Position numbers and translations under genes: made by a program
Source of the DNA: Nymphaea colorata
Lineage: Eukaryota > Streptophyta > Magnoliopsida > Nymphaeales > Nymphaeaceae
NCBI RefSeq assembly: GCF_008831285.2
Contig: NC_045141.1
Span: 7,367,353-7,431,352 of the forward strand
Direction of reading: 5' to 3'
DNA: 64,000 nt
Notes under the pieces: generated by a model
What the model saw: only the letters and a program-made list of their open reading frames with translations
What the model was told of the DNA's origin: nothing
Database searches by the model: none
In this document: one piece after another, positions 44,902 to 55,243 of the stretch
Position numbering within the stretch: the stretch's first letter is position 1
How the letters are laid out: the number at the start of each line of letters is the position of its first letter

Positions 44902-45195
44902 TGTTAAATTTAGTTGTCACTTGTAACTCTTGAATCAAGAGGTCGCAATAATCCAAACGACCATGCAACGTTCAAAACTTTCCAACGTCTTTCTTCTCCT
45001 CTTCTTCCTAGTTTAACACTTTCTCGTTAAGAAAGTTTTAGCCCGTTCAAAGGAACGCCTCTTGTACCATTGTAATGAGGCGTTGTAAAGATCTTTGTAT
45101 ATATATGACACAATGAAATGAAAGGAAATAATTTAACTTTCCATTCTTGCCCGTCTCTCTCTTTTCTTTTATGTTTTCCATGAAGGAATTTCGCA
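44902..45195 (+). repeat. 5' LTR of copia element 5
   Basis: TGTTAAATTTAGTTGTCACT to AAGGAATTTCGCA. It contains TGTATATATATGAC near 45,095 as a possible TATA box and AATGAAATGAAAGGAAATAA downstream. Confidence 0.95.
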
Positions 45196-45207
45196 TGGTA
45201 TCAGAGC
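45196..45207 (+). other. Primer binding site of copia element 5
   Basis: TGGTATCAGAGC, complementary to initiator tRNA-Met, begins at the base after the 5' LTR. Confidence 0.93.
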
Positions 45208-45217
45208 ATTGAGTTCT

Positions 45218-46170
45218 ATGGCAGAACATGCACCTATGGAGATCAACAAGGACTGTCCATATGGTGGTGATGCAGATCTCAACATCAATGATGCCGATAT
45301 CCAGGTGTTGTCCGATCCCTTTTATATTCATCATTCTGATAATCCTAAAAATGTTTTGGTGTTCCAAAGTTTTAATGGAGAAAATTATGGAACGTGGAGT
45401 AGACCCATGGTGATGGCCCTTTCAGCAAAAAATAAGATCGGTTTCATCGATGGTTCCATTATAGAACCAAATAAGAATGATCCTAACCACTGTATGTGGG
45501 TTAGATGCAATAATCTTGTATTGTCTTGGATCTTGAATTCTGTGACTAAGGATATTTTAGCAAGCATCATATACTCAACTAATGCTAGAGAAGCCTGGCA
45601 CGATTTGAAAGAGCGTTCCACACAAAGTCTTGCTCCCTGGATCTTTCAAATCCAGAGTTCTATATCTCGTCTACAACAAGATACTATGTCCACTGCGTCA
45701 TATTATCCCAAGCTAAAAGCTCTTTGGGATGAGCTTGGTTCCTACTCTCTCATCCCTATTTGTTCTTGTGGTGCCATGAAGGCATATTCTAATCAAATCC
45801 AAAGAGAATGTGTCATGCAATTTCTTATGGGTCTAAATGACTATTACAATTCTATTAGAGGGTAAATTCTACTTATTGATCCTCTCCCAAATATAAATAA
45901 AGTCTATGTCATGGTACTACAAGAAGAAAAATAACGGGAAGCACGTTTTTTTTCTTTAGCAAATGAAGGAACCACTGCCCTAGCTGTCATGAAAACCAAT
46001 CAAAAAAAGAGGTTCAACCGAGAGAATGGTGCTGGATTTCAACAGAACAAAAGAGGAAGACAAACCCGACCAATATGTAGTTTTTGTCAAGGCATTGGAC
46101 ACATCAAAGAGAAACACTTCAAGCTGATTGGGTACCCACCAGGCCACCGTCTCTATGATCCCAACTTTTA
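45218..46170 (+). pseudogene. gag of copia element 5, interrupted by a stop
   Basis: The ATG at 45,218 (MAEHAPMEINKDCPYGG) opens 215 codons with NYGTWSRPMVMALSAKNK, FIDGSI, WILNSVTKDILASIIY and LKALWDELGSY, then a stop at 45,863. The gag continues after it with QRKRFNRENGAG-like basic sequence and a zinc knuckle near 46,077-46,120 that reads CSFCQGIGHIKEKH, with histidine for the last cysteine. GYPPGHRLYDPNF and a stop at about 46,170 follow. The type matches copia element 2. Confidence 0.88.
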
Positions 46171-46399
46171 ACAAAATGTTGCATCCAACGTCAGTCAAAA
46201 ACAAATTAATTCAGATCTGAAATCCAGTTTTTTTTTTAATGGCGTCTATGGTCAAGACAGTTGAGGACATGATACTAGGAGCATTGCGCCAGCCTTCACC
46301 CTTGAACACTATCACAGACTTCTATATTTGGTGAAGGATCAACCGGCCAATATCAACTTTGGAGGTATTATAGCTCACACAGGTAACAATAGTTCAACT

Positions 46400-46820
46400 A
46401 ATTTATATTCTCTTGGATTATCGATTCGGGAGCTAGTCGTTATATATGTTCTGATATACATGCTCTTTCATGAATTAAAAACGTGTATATGACATTACCA
46501 AATGGGAGAACCCTCTTGGTACATCAAATGGGTAAGATATCTATGTCGTCTTGTGAAATAGATAATGTATTATGCATACCATCATTTAAAGTCAATTTGT
46601 TCTCTGTTAGTGAACTTACTAGAAACTTAAAGTGTTCTGTACATTTTTTTTCTAATCATTGTGTTATCCAAGACCTGGCATTGAAGATGATGATTGGTCG
46701 GGGTGAGGTGAAAGGCGGTCTGTATGTTCTTCAACAGGACCAATGTATGCTCACACCTTTTGTTCTCTTTCTTCGCATGAACCTTGACACAAGAGATTAG
46801 GTCATCTTTCATCTTCTTGT
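46400..46820 (+). pseudogene. Protease of copia element 5, active-site motif intact, frame broken
   Basis: WIIDSGASRYICSD is visible at about 46,418-46,460, so the catalytic DSG is preserved here, unlike in copia elements 1, 2, 3 and 4. After a stop the domain goes on with YMTLPNGRTLLVHQMGKISM, DNVLCIPSFKVNLFSVSELT and ends near 46,795. The frame is broken upstream (46,170-46,400) and by the stop at about 46,470. Confidence 0.85.
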
Positions 46821-47700
46821 ATGAAATTAGTGAACAAAAATTTAGGTTTAAGTCTTGATTTGAATAATGATCATATGTGTGATGTGTGTCATCGTGCAAA
46901 ACAGACACGACTTAAATTTGATTTGAGTGATATTTCTACAACCCATCCATTTGATTTGATTCATTGTGATATTTGGGGCCCTTACACCCAATCTACTATT
47001 TCTGGTGCATGCTACTTTCTTAGTATTGTAGACGACTTTTCATGTGCCACATGGATTTTCTTAATGAGGCATAAGTTTGAAGTGCTCCATGTCATCAAAA
47101 AGTTTTTCGCCTTAATCAAAACCCTTTTTAATTGCCAAATTAAATCTTTACGATCAGTTAATGAGACTGAGTTCTTCTCACTTGAAATGAAAGATTTTTT
47201 ACAAAATCAGGGCACAACTCGTCAACACAATTGTGTTGCTACACCACAACAAAACAGTGTAGTAGAACACAAACATAGACACCTACTCGAGGTTGCTAGG
47301 GCTCTTCGGTTTGAATCAAACATTCCAATACGTTTTTTGGGGGAATGTATTTTAACAACTGCCTATTTGATAAATTGTATCCCCTCTTTAAAACTTGATG
47401 AAAAAACCCATTTTAAAAGATTGTTTAAAAAACCAAATATTAAACACATGAAAATTTTTGGCTCTCTATGTTACACCACTAACACTACTCGCAAAAAGGA
47501 TAAATTCGAGCCTCGAGAATCCAAATGCATATTTATTGGATATCTTGAGGGGCGAAAAGCATATAAGTTGTATGACATTGAAACTCACAAGGTGTTTTCT
47601 AGTCGTGACGTTATATTTTATGAACATATTTTTCTTTTCCAAAACACAAAAGATGACAAAAAAAAAAGTTGTTTTACCCATACCTTACAACCAAGATGAA
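46821..47700 (+). pseudogene. Integrase of copia element 5, long open frame with a lost catalytic Asp
   Basis: 292 codons are open. They begin inside the GAG-pre-integrase region (CDVCHRAKQTRLKF, the zinc-binding end), then HCDIWGPYTQST with the first catalytic aspartate, and FLSIVDDFSCATWIFLMRHK. The second catalytic position reads RSVNETEF where the family has RSDNGxEF, so Asp is replaced by Val. NSVVEHKHRHLLEVAR supplies the Glu. The C-terminal region (IKHMKIFGSLCYT, CIFIGYLEGRKAY) is normal. It is the longest open stretch of any transposon gene here but should not support integration. Confidence 0.9.
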
Positions 47701-48300
47701 CTTAACTACCAAGAGGAAACCAATAGAACGTTCCCCAACACACCACTAGATCTAGAAACAACCTACTTAGAAACTGAAAACCCATTGAATCTTGATAGTG
47801 AACGTCGAGAAGACTCTATTGTACCCATTGATTCCAACCCGTTTTTTGATATAGACCCAAGATCTGAAAGAGAAGAGGAGGTGTGGGATCGGTCAGACTT
47901 CCGAGCCTATTAGACAACAAGAAGACTCCATTGTATCTCTAGATTCCAATGAGCCAAACCCCTCCCTTGATCCACATCAGACTTCTGGACTCATTAGGAG
48001 ATCTGCTCGGGTCAGAAAGCCCACAACTTGATTGAAAGACTACTTTTGTACCCTCCTCGCCTCACCTTCAACCAATAACACTCTCATGTCAGATCACAAA
48101 CAAAGAACAAGGTATGACTTAAACAAGTTCATCTCCTTCCAACTTTTTTCTAATAAGCATTTTTCATTTCTCACTTCTTATGTCTAAGTCTGAGCCTCAA
48201 AATTATGAAGAAGCTATCCAAAACAAAGAATGGTGAGATGCCATGGATTGCGAAATTCGTGCACTTCAAGAGAATAAGACTTGGACCATTACGACGCTGC
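47701..48300 (+). pseudogene. Integrase/reverse transcriptase linker of copia element 5
   Basis: An acidic, polar linker (TPLDLETTYLETENPLN, SERREDSIVPIDSNP) leads to RSARVRKPTT near 48,005-48,030 and the start of the reverse transcriptase domain (NKEW...DAMDCEIRALQENKTW near 48,220-48,285). A stop replaces the residue after NKEW. The segment ends where about 90 residues of the reverse transcriptase are missing. Confidence 0.75.
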
Positions 48301-49510
48301 CAAATGAATGTTAATAATGCATTCTTGCATGAAGACTTACTTGAAGAAGTATACATGCAAATACCACAAGGATACGCAAAACAGGGGGAGAACCAGTTAT
48401 GTAAATTACACAAATCTCTTTATGACTTGAAACAATCCCCAAGAAATTGGTTTTACAAGCTTTCAACATCTCTTAAAAAATACGGGTTCACACAATCCAA
48501 AGCTGATCATACCTTATTCACATTTAGAAGCGGTAAAGTTTTTATTGTTATTATAATATATGTTGATGATTTAATCATTGCGGGCAATATAGAAAAAGCA
48601 ATTGACAATTTCAAAACTTTCTTGTGCAAAAAGTTTCACACGAAAGATTTGGGCAAACCCAAATATTTTCTAGGAATTGAAATTGCTCACTCAGCTAAAA
48701 GAATATACATATCTCAACAAAAATACGCAACTAACATTATTCATGAAGCAGGTCTTTTGGGAGCAAAACCGGTTGATACTCCTATGGAACAAAAGCATAA
48801 TTTAGAGATCGAACATGGAGACTTTATTAAGGATCTGACGCAATACCATCAAATTGTAGGGAGGTTAATATATTTGAGCATTACTTGGCCAGACATACAA
48901 TATGTTGTACATGTGTTAAGCCGATTCATGCAACAACCCAGGCTGCCACATCTACAAGCAGCATTCCAGGTCATTCGCTACCTCAAAAAACATCTTGGTC
49001 AAGGCATTATTATGAGCAAAGAAAATAATATGTAACTAAGTGCTTTCTGCGACTCAGATTGGGCCGCATGTCAACAAACACGACATTCTATCACCGGTTA
49101 TTGCGTTTTTCTTGAATCAGTGTCTATATCTTGGAAGACAAAGAAACTAAACATGGTATCCAGATTATCCGCAGAAGTAGACAGATCCATGGCAAATGTA
49201 GTATGTGAGATTACATGGCTGAGATATCTATTACATGACATGAGTTTTAGTCAAATATTGCCAGTAACAGTATACTGCGACAATCAAGCTGCATTACACA
49301 TTGTTGCAAATCTAGTGTTTCATGAATAGACAAAACACATCGAACTTGACTGTCATGTTGTACAAAAGAAATTGCTTCAAGGGATAATACAAACGTGTGA
49401 TATTCGAAGCAAGGATCAAATAGCCAATTTATTTACTAAGGCTCTTGGGAAAGAAGGTTTTAATCATCTTCTATGCAAACTGGGTGTCACAAATCTTTAC
49501 ACACCAATTT
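48301..49510 (+). pseudogene. Reverse transcriptase and RNase H of copia element 5, N-terminal deletion
   Basis: After TTLPNE the sequence jumps to VNNAFLHEDLLEEVYMQIP. The usual GCKWVYKIK...LVAKGYTQ...TFSPVAK block is absent, a loss of about 270 bases. The rest is well kept: CKLHKSLYDLKQSPRNWFYK, an intact IYVDDLIIAGN, KDLGKPKYFLGIEIA and AKPVDTPMEQ. A stop at 49,033 separates RNase H, which follows with FCDSDWAAC, ITGYCVFLE, YCDNQAALHIVAN and IANLFTKAL. A further stop sits at 49,327. Confidence 0.9.
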
Positions 49511-49519
49511 GAGGGGGAG

Positions 49520-49812
49520 TGCTAAAATTAGTTGTCACTTGTAATGTTGAATAAAGAGGTCACAATAATCCAAACGACCCTGCAATGTTCAAAACTTTCC
49601 AACGCCTCTCTTCTCCTCTCCTTCCTAGTTTAACACTTTCTCATTAAGAAAGTTTTAACCCGTTCAATGGAATGCCTCTTGTACCGTTGTAATGAGACAT
49701 TGTAAATATCTTTGTATATATATCACACAATGAAATGAAAGGAAATAATTTAACTCGCCATTCCTACTCGTCTCTCTCTTTTCTTTTACGTTTTCCATGA
49801 AGGAATTTCACA
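49520..49812 (+). repeat. 3' LTR of copia element 5
   Basis: TGCTAAAATTAGTTGTCACT to AAGGAATTTCACA, paired with 44,902-45,195. It is preceded by the polypurine tract GAGGGGGAG at 49,511-49,519 and followed by the target duplication GCCTA. Confidence 0.95.
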
Positions 49813-49817
49813 GCCTA

Positions 49818-51935
49818 CATCATACCAGGCCAGTAGAAGGTAGCTCGCGTTCATCGGTAAGTCCCTTCGATATCCTCATGTCCATCCATTTTGGAGTTGT
49901 GAAAGTAGTCCATTAGCACTTCTTACCCATAGCACTTCATGGGACTACGCTATAACTTCTCTTTGATTTGCTGCATTATAGCTGCTAACTGGTGAGCTTC
50001 CCAAATTTTATGCCATAGTTCATACTGGACCTCCGTCAGGGTGATAAGGGTACCTTCTTCTCCGTTGCAAGTCTGTAAAAGGCCATAAGCTACTACTTTT
50101 TCCTTGCACATCCTGAACTGTAGTGATCAATCACAACAATGAATTTTCTGCCCATGAGATAATGCTTCCATTTGAGCATCGCTAGTATTATCGCCATCAA
50201 CTCCCAATCATACACTAACTTATTGCAAAAGGAAGGGCCCAATGCTCTATTGAAAAAGGCTACTGGTTGCTGCTCCTCACTTAGCACAATGCCCACCCCT
50301 TGATCTGAGGCATCGGATTCCATCGTGAATGGAATCCTAAAATCAGGTATTCTTAGAACTGGAGTAAACATTATAGCATGCTTCAAAGTACCAAAGGCTA
50401 CTCCTGCTTCTCAGTTCCAGCTGAATTTGTTGCCCTTAAAAAGCTCCATGAGCGGCACAGCTAGGAGCCCAAATCCTTGCGTGAACTTGTGGTATTGCTC
50501 CACCAAACACAGAAATGATCACAGATTCATGGATGATTGTGACTATTTATTGCTACACAGCTGTTGCTTTGTCTTCCTCCATATGTACTTTGCCTTGGCT
50601 GATTACATGTCTTGAGTATGTGAGTTGTGTTGCCCCAAAACTGCATTTAGTAGTTTGGCATGAAGTTGGTGCTTCTATAATGTTGAAAGGACCACCCCCA
50701 AGTATTCGAGATGAGAGTCTTTTGCTGCACTAGACACCAATATGTCATAAAAAAAAACAGATACACCTACGTAGGTAAGGTCTAAAGACATCATTCATCA
50801 ATGACTGAAACATAGCTGGGGCTGTTGGTTAGCCCAAAGGGCGTTACTTTGAATCTGTAATGCTCGTTGTATGTGTGAAATGTCGTCTTCAGAATAGTAT
50901 CTCTGACACCCTGATTTGATGATATCCCAAATGTAGATCTAGCTTGGAGAAGAATGTGTCTCCATGCTCGTCTAGAAGGTCTTCAATCACTAGTATGGGG
51001 CAGCGGTCCTTCATTGTTATGGCATTCAATGCTGCGTAGTCAATACAAAATCACCAGCTCCTGTCTTTCTTTTTAACCAAGAAAACTGGGGATGCATATG
51101 GATTGTGGCTGGGCAGTATGATGCCCTCCGCTAGAATCTCTTGTACTAAATTTTCCAATGCTTCATGCTGCTGCTTACTATACTAGTATAGTCGTCCTTC
51201 ATGCTCCCACCCCTGTTGCAACTCAATTCAGTGATCATACTTTCAGTGTGGACCTGCCTTCTCCATCTTTGCAGAAATGCATCTTTATCCCCAAAAAGTC
51301 CCAAATGACTTTGTCCAAGCTTCTTAACCACTGAATTCCTCATACCAGGTCTGCCCCAACCATGGCGAGCATATGCAGCTCCATAAAAAACTAGCATCCT
51401 TGCATCTCCAATGTCTCGTGCCTGCACCTTCCTTGGCACTTGAGTGTGCTTCTGTCGCCCACCACCACATCAAATGCTGGCTAACATTCTACATTACACC
51501 TTAACGACTTTGTCGACTTCTCATAGATAAAATTGTGAGTCGAACTAGTGTCGACCAGCACATTGATTGCTTGCCCACAAAGACGCCCATCCACTCTCAT
51601 GAGTTGAAGCACCTCATCCCCTGCCTAGGCATGCAGGGATATCTTCGGTTATCTTCCCTCTCCGTTGTCTCCTCCTCTAGTTCCAGGTTTCTCACCTTCT
51701 TCAACTAAGTAAATATAAAGTTTCTGGCAAGCATATTCAGGAGACCATGGTTGATCACAGTGGAAACATATTTTGTGCTTGCATTTCTTCTTGATATGTT
51801 TGGGCATGAGGCGTCAAATTACTTGTTTGGTTGGTGGGCTGATTTTAGTGCCCCAACTACTCTATTCATTGTAGGAATTTCTGGATATTTTGTAGTTGCC
51901 CGAAGGTGCCTCTTGCTGCTCCATTTACCTTGAGT
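49818..51935 (-). pseudogene. Protease, reverse transcriptase and RNase H of the Ty3/gypsy element, broken
   Basis: Minus strand from the right: a zinc-knuckle-like CFHCDQPWSPEYAC near 51,740-51,780 (the His is not in place), and retropepsin LVDTSSTHNFI near 51,525-51,560, with Ser for the Gly of DTG. Reverse transcriptase has LPSHNPYASPVFLVKKKD near 51,080-51,130 and [13 protein letters not shown] near 50,910-50,950. Its active site near 50,735-50,755 reads FFYDILV for FFDDILV, losing one Asp. RNase H follows at 50,093-50,386 (FTMESDASDQGVGIVLS, WKHYLMGRKFIVVIDH). Many stops and frameshifts. The integrase finger begins at the left end. Confidence 0.87.
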
Positions 51936-51948
51936 TAGTTATAGAGTT

Positions 51949-52390
51949 ATGGCAATGGAGAATGCCCCAGAAGCCCTCACAGATGTAAGCATTATGACTG
52001 CAACAGAAGAAGAAATACTTGTAAGTAATTACACTTTACTAATGCATGTTATGTTTACAGTTATGGAATAAACTGTTTTTCTTCCCAACATCTGAATTGT
52101 CCATGTAGATGGCTAGTTATGTATGATTTTAAGATTAATTCAACAATACAAACCCTAAGAATTATCCACCTAGGATATATGAGAATACTGCATGGGTGTA
52201 ATAGGATCAAGTTGCAAAACCCTACAACCAAGAGAGAAAGGCAAAAGGGAGTACCCATGTTAAGGCAAAGAGGCCGTGTTAGGGGGAATCAGTACCATGT
52301 GGTGAGGCAAAGGACAACCAAAGGAGAAAGAAACCAGGCAGAGGTATCATCGTTCTGGAAGGAGAAACTGAGGAGGTTGTATGAATGAAT
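51949..52390 (+). pseudogene. Leader short ORF and a basic ORF at the start of the pararetrovirus
   Basis: An ATG at 51,949 opens a short ORF of about 40 codons. A consensus splice donor GTAAGT lies inside it at 52,021-52,026. A second frame (52,119-52,388) encodes a basic segment containing TTKGERNQAEVSSFWKEK. I cannot assign it; a movement protein or coat remnant is possible. Whether both belong to the virus rests on position only. Confidence 0.35.
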
Positions 52391-53389
52391 ATAGCCTTAG
52401 AATTTTACATACAACAGAAACATGGAATGACGATGACTAAAGGAGGACACTGGAATTCCAGGGAAAAGCAATGCCAGAACCAAGCCTACCAAACATCAAA
52501 GTGCCAATAGAGGATATAAGGACAAACATAGAAATAATAATAACAAACCTGGTACTCATATATAACACACTGGATGATCTAATAAGAAACTTAGAAAAAC
52601 GTAAACTAGAGGTACAGACCATGAAATTAGACAAAAATCTAAAATATATATCAAAAACATTGGTTAAAAGAGAAATAACATACCATACAGCCATTTACAA
52701 TGAAAATTTAGTAATAGGTAGAACTATAGAAGCGTTCATATGAACAATAAAGAATACAAAATTTCATCAACAAAAATATACTACTATAAAGATAGACTCC
52801 AACTTATCAAAACAAACCTAGGAAGAAGCTTTTTGGAAATATGCGCAGACGACTTAAGATTAGTAACAGATGAAGAAGAACTGAAAATAGGGAGTGATGG
52901 ACAGAATGACTAGCTTATATATAGAGAATAAAAAAGATAAAAAAAAGAAAGGAGGAATGGCAAAATGAAGGTTGCCCTGTTGGTACATCACAGCCAGTGC
53001 AAGGTCGCTCAACATACGAGAAGATAAACACTACAAAACAAATATACTACTAGAAAAACTCATAGAAAAAATAGACAAAGGTTTTTGACCAAATGGTAAC
53101 TGAACTAAAAGAAATAAAGAACAAAATAAACAAATGGTAAAACAAATAGCAGAAATCCCACAGGAGGTAGCAAGAAAGGTAACAGAAGTAATAGAAAAAC
53201 AAACCAAACGAAAGAGAAAACCGATAAACCAAATAGAAGAAGTAGAAGAAAACACATAAGAAGAAGAATCAGAAATAAACATGTATGGCATAAATAGAAA
53301 CACAAATGAAGAGCTAAGTGAAGAAGAAGAAGAAGAAGATGATAAACAAAGCATCACCTACATAGATATGATAGAAGAACAGGTAGAAA
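52391..53389 (+). pseudogene. Coiled-coil and acidic segments of the pararetrovirus
   Basis: The 90-codon frame at 52,471-52,743 is rich in Ile, Leu, Lys and Glu with heptad-like spacing (LDDLIRNLEKRKLEVQ). From 53,100 another frame gives a basic part (VIEKQTKRKRKPINQIEE) and then a strongly acidic part (EELSEEEEEEDDKQS), with one stop near 53,256. An acidic N-terminal region before the coat core is normal for caulimovirid coat proteins. The MITE at 53,390 interrupts it. Confidence 0.5.
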
Positions 53390-53578
53390 CAGGGGCGAAG
53401 CCAGGATTTTTTCTAAGGTTGGGCCAAGACGATTTGCGGGCCGGGCCAAGAGGAGCGACAAGGAGTGACCGGTCGGGCCAAACTAAAAAAATTTGATTTT
53501 TTGAATGTAAAAAAAAAAAATTTCCTGGGCTCACCCGGGCCATGGCCCAGGCGGCCCCTGCCCCTCCCTCTGCCCCTG
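53390..53578. mobile_element. Small hAT-type MITE inside the pararetrovirus
   Basis: 189 bases with ends CAGGGGC and GCCCCTG. The flanking 8-bp direct repeats are GGTAGAAA (53,382-53,389) and GGTAGAAG (53,579-53,586), seven of eight matching. The GC-rich interior (GGGCCATGGCCCAGGC) is non-coding. It inserted after the virus did. Confidence 0.8.
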
Positions 53579-53586
53579 GGTAGAAG

Positions 53587-54755
53587 TAAATATGAATACG
53601 ACACCAAAAGAAACTGTAGAAGAAGAAAATCCGATACAAAGAGAATCAAACAAAGAAAAAATATATGAAAGAAGAAGGACGTTAAATATACCAAAGTTCG
53701 CAGAAAGAAGATTATGGGACTCTAGATTAAGAAGTACAAATAACTTGTAAATTTTACACGAAATAGGGATACTAGATCTAGATGAAGCTAAAAATATACT
53801 AGAAACAATAGAGATATGGAAAGCCAAAGTAGGAATACATATAACAGAAGCTAAGGTAGACACAAAAAGTACACCGAGATATATAGAAAGCTCATTCATA
53901 AGTAATATGAAGTTATAATTTGAACAATTAGATAAATCATCAAAAGACTCGCTAAGAGGAGAAACAGACGATAAAGGTAACATAACAACAAAACCCCTCG
54001 ACATACTAGAGAAATATGTAGCAGCTATAAAAGTAGAATTTTTACATTCAAATATAGACCAAGACTATAAAAATAGAAATACATAAACAACATGAAATAG
54101 TCTCATAACACTGATGATATGTGTTATCTAGATGAATATATTACATTATTCATTCAATATTACTACAAAGCAGAACTGGACAATGAAAAGAGAAGTATGA
54201 CTCTAGATTGGTTTTATAAAAAATTACCCAAACCTGTATGCAAGAATATCATAAAAGATTATAAAGGAAATCCACCAAAAGAATATACATTAGGAACAAA
54301 AATCGAATATTTAAGACAATAGTATAAAAGATCATATATAAATTATATAAAGGAAAAAAAGTTAAAGAAACTAATGAAAAACCCATATAAATGTTGCACA
54401 GAGCATGAAACCCCACAATTAGGATGCAAACATAGAAACTATAGGAAAAAATATGATAAACAACACAAATTTCAAAGAATTCGAGAAAAATATAAAAAAA
54501 TATAAACAAAAACTTAAACCGACGAAAAGATACTATATTAGAAACATGAATAAGTATCCAAAAAATCCTAAAAAGTGGAAATGCTACAACTGCAGAAAAA
54601 TAGGACATATAGCTAGACATTGTAGGCAACCCATAATAACGAAAAATAGCGAAATTATAGAAGAAGGCTATATACAAATCAACATACTACAAGAAACCGA
54701 TATCTCAAACGTAGATATCATTCTGGAAGCTTTAAAGAAAACGAGGCAAAATTGA
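53587..54755 (+). pseudogene. Coat protein region of the pararetrovirus with CCHC zinc finger
   Basis: Frames at 53.6-54.35 kb give a coat-like region. It includes LDILEKYVAAIKVEF near 54,000 and EYITLFIQYYYKAE near 54,135, with the core WFYKKLPKPVCKNIIKDY soon after. A lysine-rich segment and CYNCRKIGHIARHC at 54,582-54,623 follow, the CX2CX4HX4C finger found at the end of caulimovirid coat proteins. Stops near 53,748, 53,918, 54,084 and 54,320 and frameshifts break it. The finger itself is complete. The last open part ends at 54,755. Confidence 0.7.
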
Positions 54756-54756
54756 A

Positions 54757-55030
54757 AATAAATAGAAAGGAATTAGTAGTCATCTCTTATGCACTTTTAC
54801 ATTTAAAAATATATGTTGCCTTCACCAAATTCTTTGTTAGGACTGATAACACCCAAGTTAAACATTGGATCAATGCTAAGTTAAAAAATTCCATTGTTGA
54901 AAAGGAGATTAGAAGATTAGTCAATGAAATTAGATTAGTTGACTTCTCAACTAAACTACTAAAATCTGCGGAGAATAGTTTTGTAGATGTATTGTCCAGG
55001 AATCTAGAGCTGAATGAAGAAAAGCAATAG
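54757..55030 (+). pseudogene. RNase H domain of the pararetrovirus, fused to the coat region by deletion
   Basis: NRKELVVISYALLHLKIYV, FFVRTDNTQVKHWI and ENSFVDVLSRNLE follow the C-terminal half of a caulimovirid RNase H (Glu, Asp and the final Asp of the active site can be placed). It starts within two bases of the end of the coat frame. Protease, reverse transcriptase and the first part of RNase H should lie between, so about 1.5 kb or more is missing. Confidence 0.75.
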
Positions 55031-55209
55031 AAATAAGGACAATGCAATGGAAAAATCCAGAGCATATCCTGAAATTATTTAAGGAATCATGAAGAGTTGT
55101 GGCATTAAGCAAAGCCTCTTCAAAATAAATATCCGGAAACTGATATACACATCGACATGCACAAACACAGAGTTGCGGGATAAAACGCAAGTCTCTCTGT
55201 GAACACAGA

Positions 55210-55243
55210 TTTACTAACAAGTTTTTTTTTTTTTTTTTTCAGG
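55210..55243 (+). promoter_or_regulatory. Splice acceptor-like element upstream of the second viral ORF
   Basis: TACTAAC (55,212-55,218), a run of about 19 T and then CAG at 55,241-55,243 form a textbook branch point, polypyrimidine tract and acceptor. The reading frame of the next ORF is open from there. A consensus donor lies at 52,021. Use in vivo is not shown. Confidence 0.5.

Larger units (their letters stand above)
44902..49812 (+). mobile_element. Ty1/copia retrotransposon, element 5, complete ends and target duplication
   Basis: Paired LTRs at 44,902-45,195 and 49,520-49,812 start TG and end CA. The 5-bp duplication GCCTA lies at 44,897-44,901 and 49,813-49,817. The primer site touches the 5' LTR and the polypurine tract GAGGGGGAG touches the 3' LTR. 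By eye the LTRs differ at roughly 25 of 293 positions, so the insertion is not recent. The coding region has stops, a lost catalytic residue and an internal deletion. Confidence 0.95.
43912..51935 (-). mobile_element. Ty3/gypsy retrotransposon, decayed, split by copia element 5
   Basis: Minus-strand order from the right is zinc knuckle, retropepsin, reverse transcriptase, RNase H, integrase zinc finger [copia element 5 inserted here], integrase core, and post-core region. Reverse transcriptase before integrase is the Ty3/gypsy order. The integrase finger resumes on both sides of the insertion (FYWPGM at 49,820-49,845; EYIRKCEIYQQN at 44,850-44,890). No LTRs are visible; both ends are cut, by a hAT-like element on the left and by the pararetrovirus region on the right. 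Confidence 0.87.

Noticed and set aside
54249-54677. A 142-codon minus-strand frame rich in Phe, Tyr and Ile
   Set aside because: It is the antisense of the lysine-rich viral coat region, whose AAA/ATA codons read as Phe/Tyr on the other strand.
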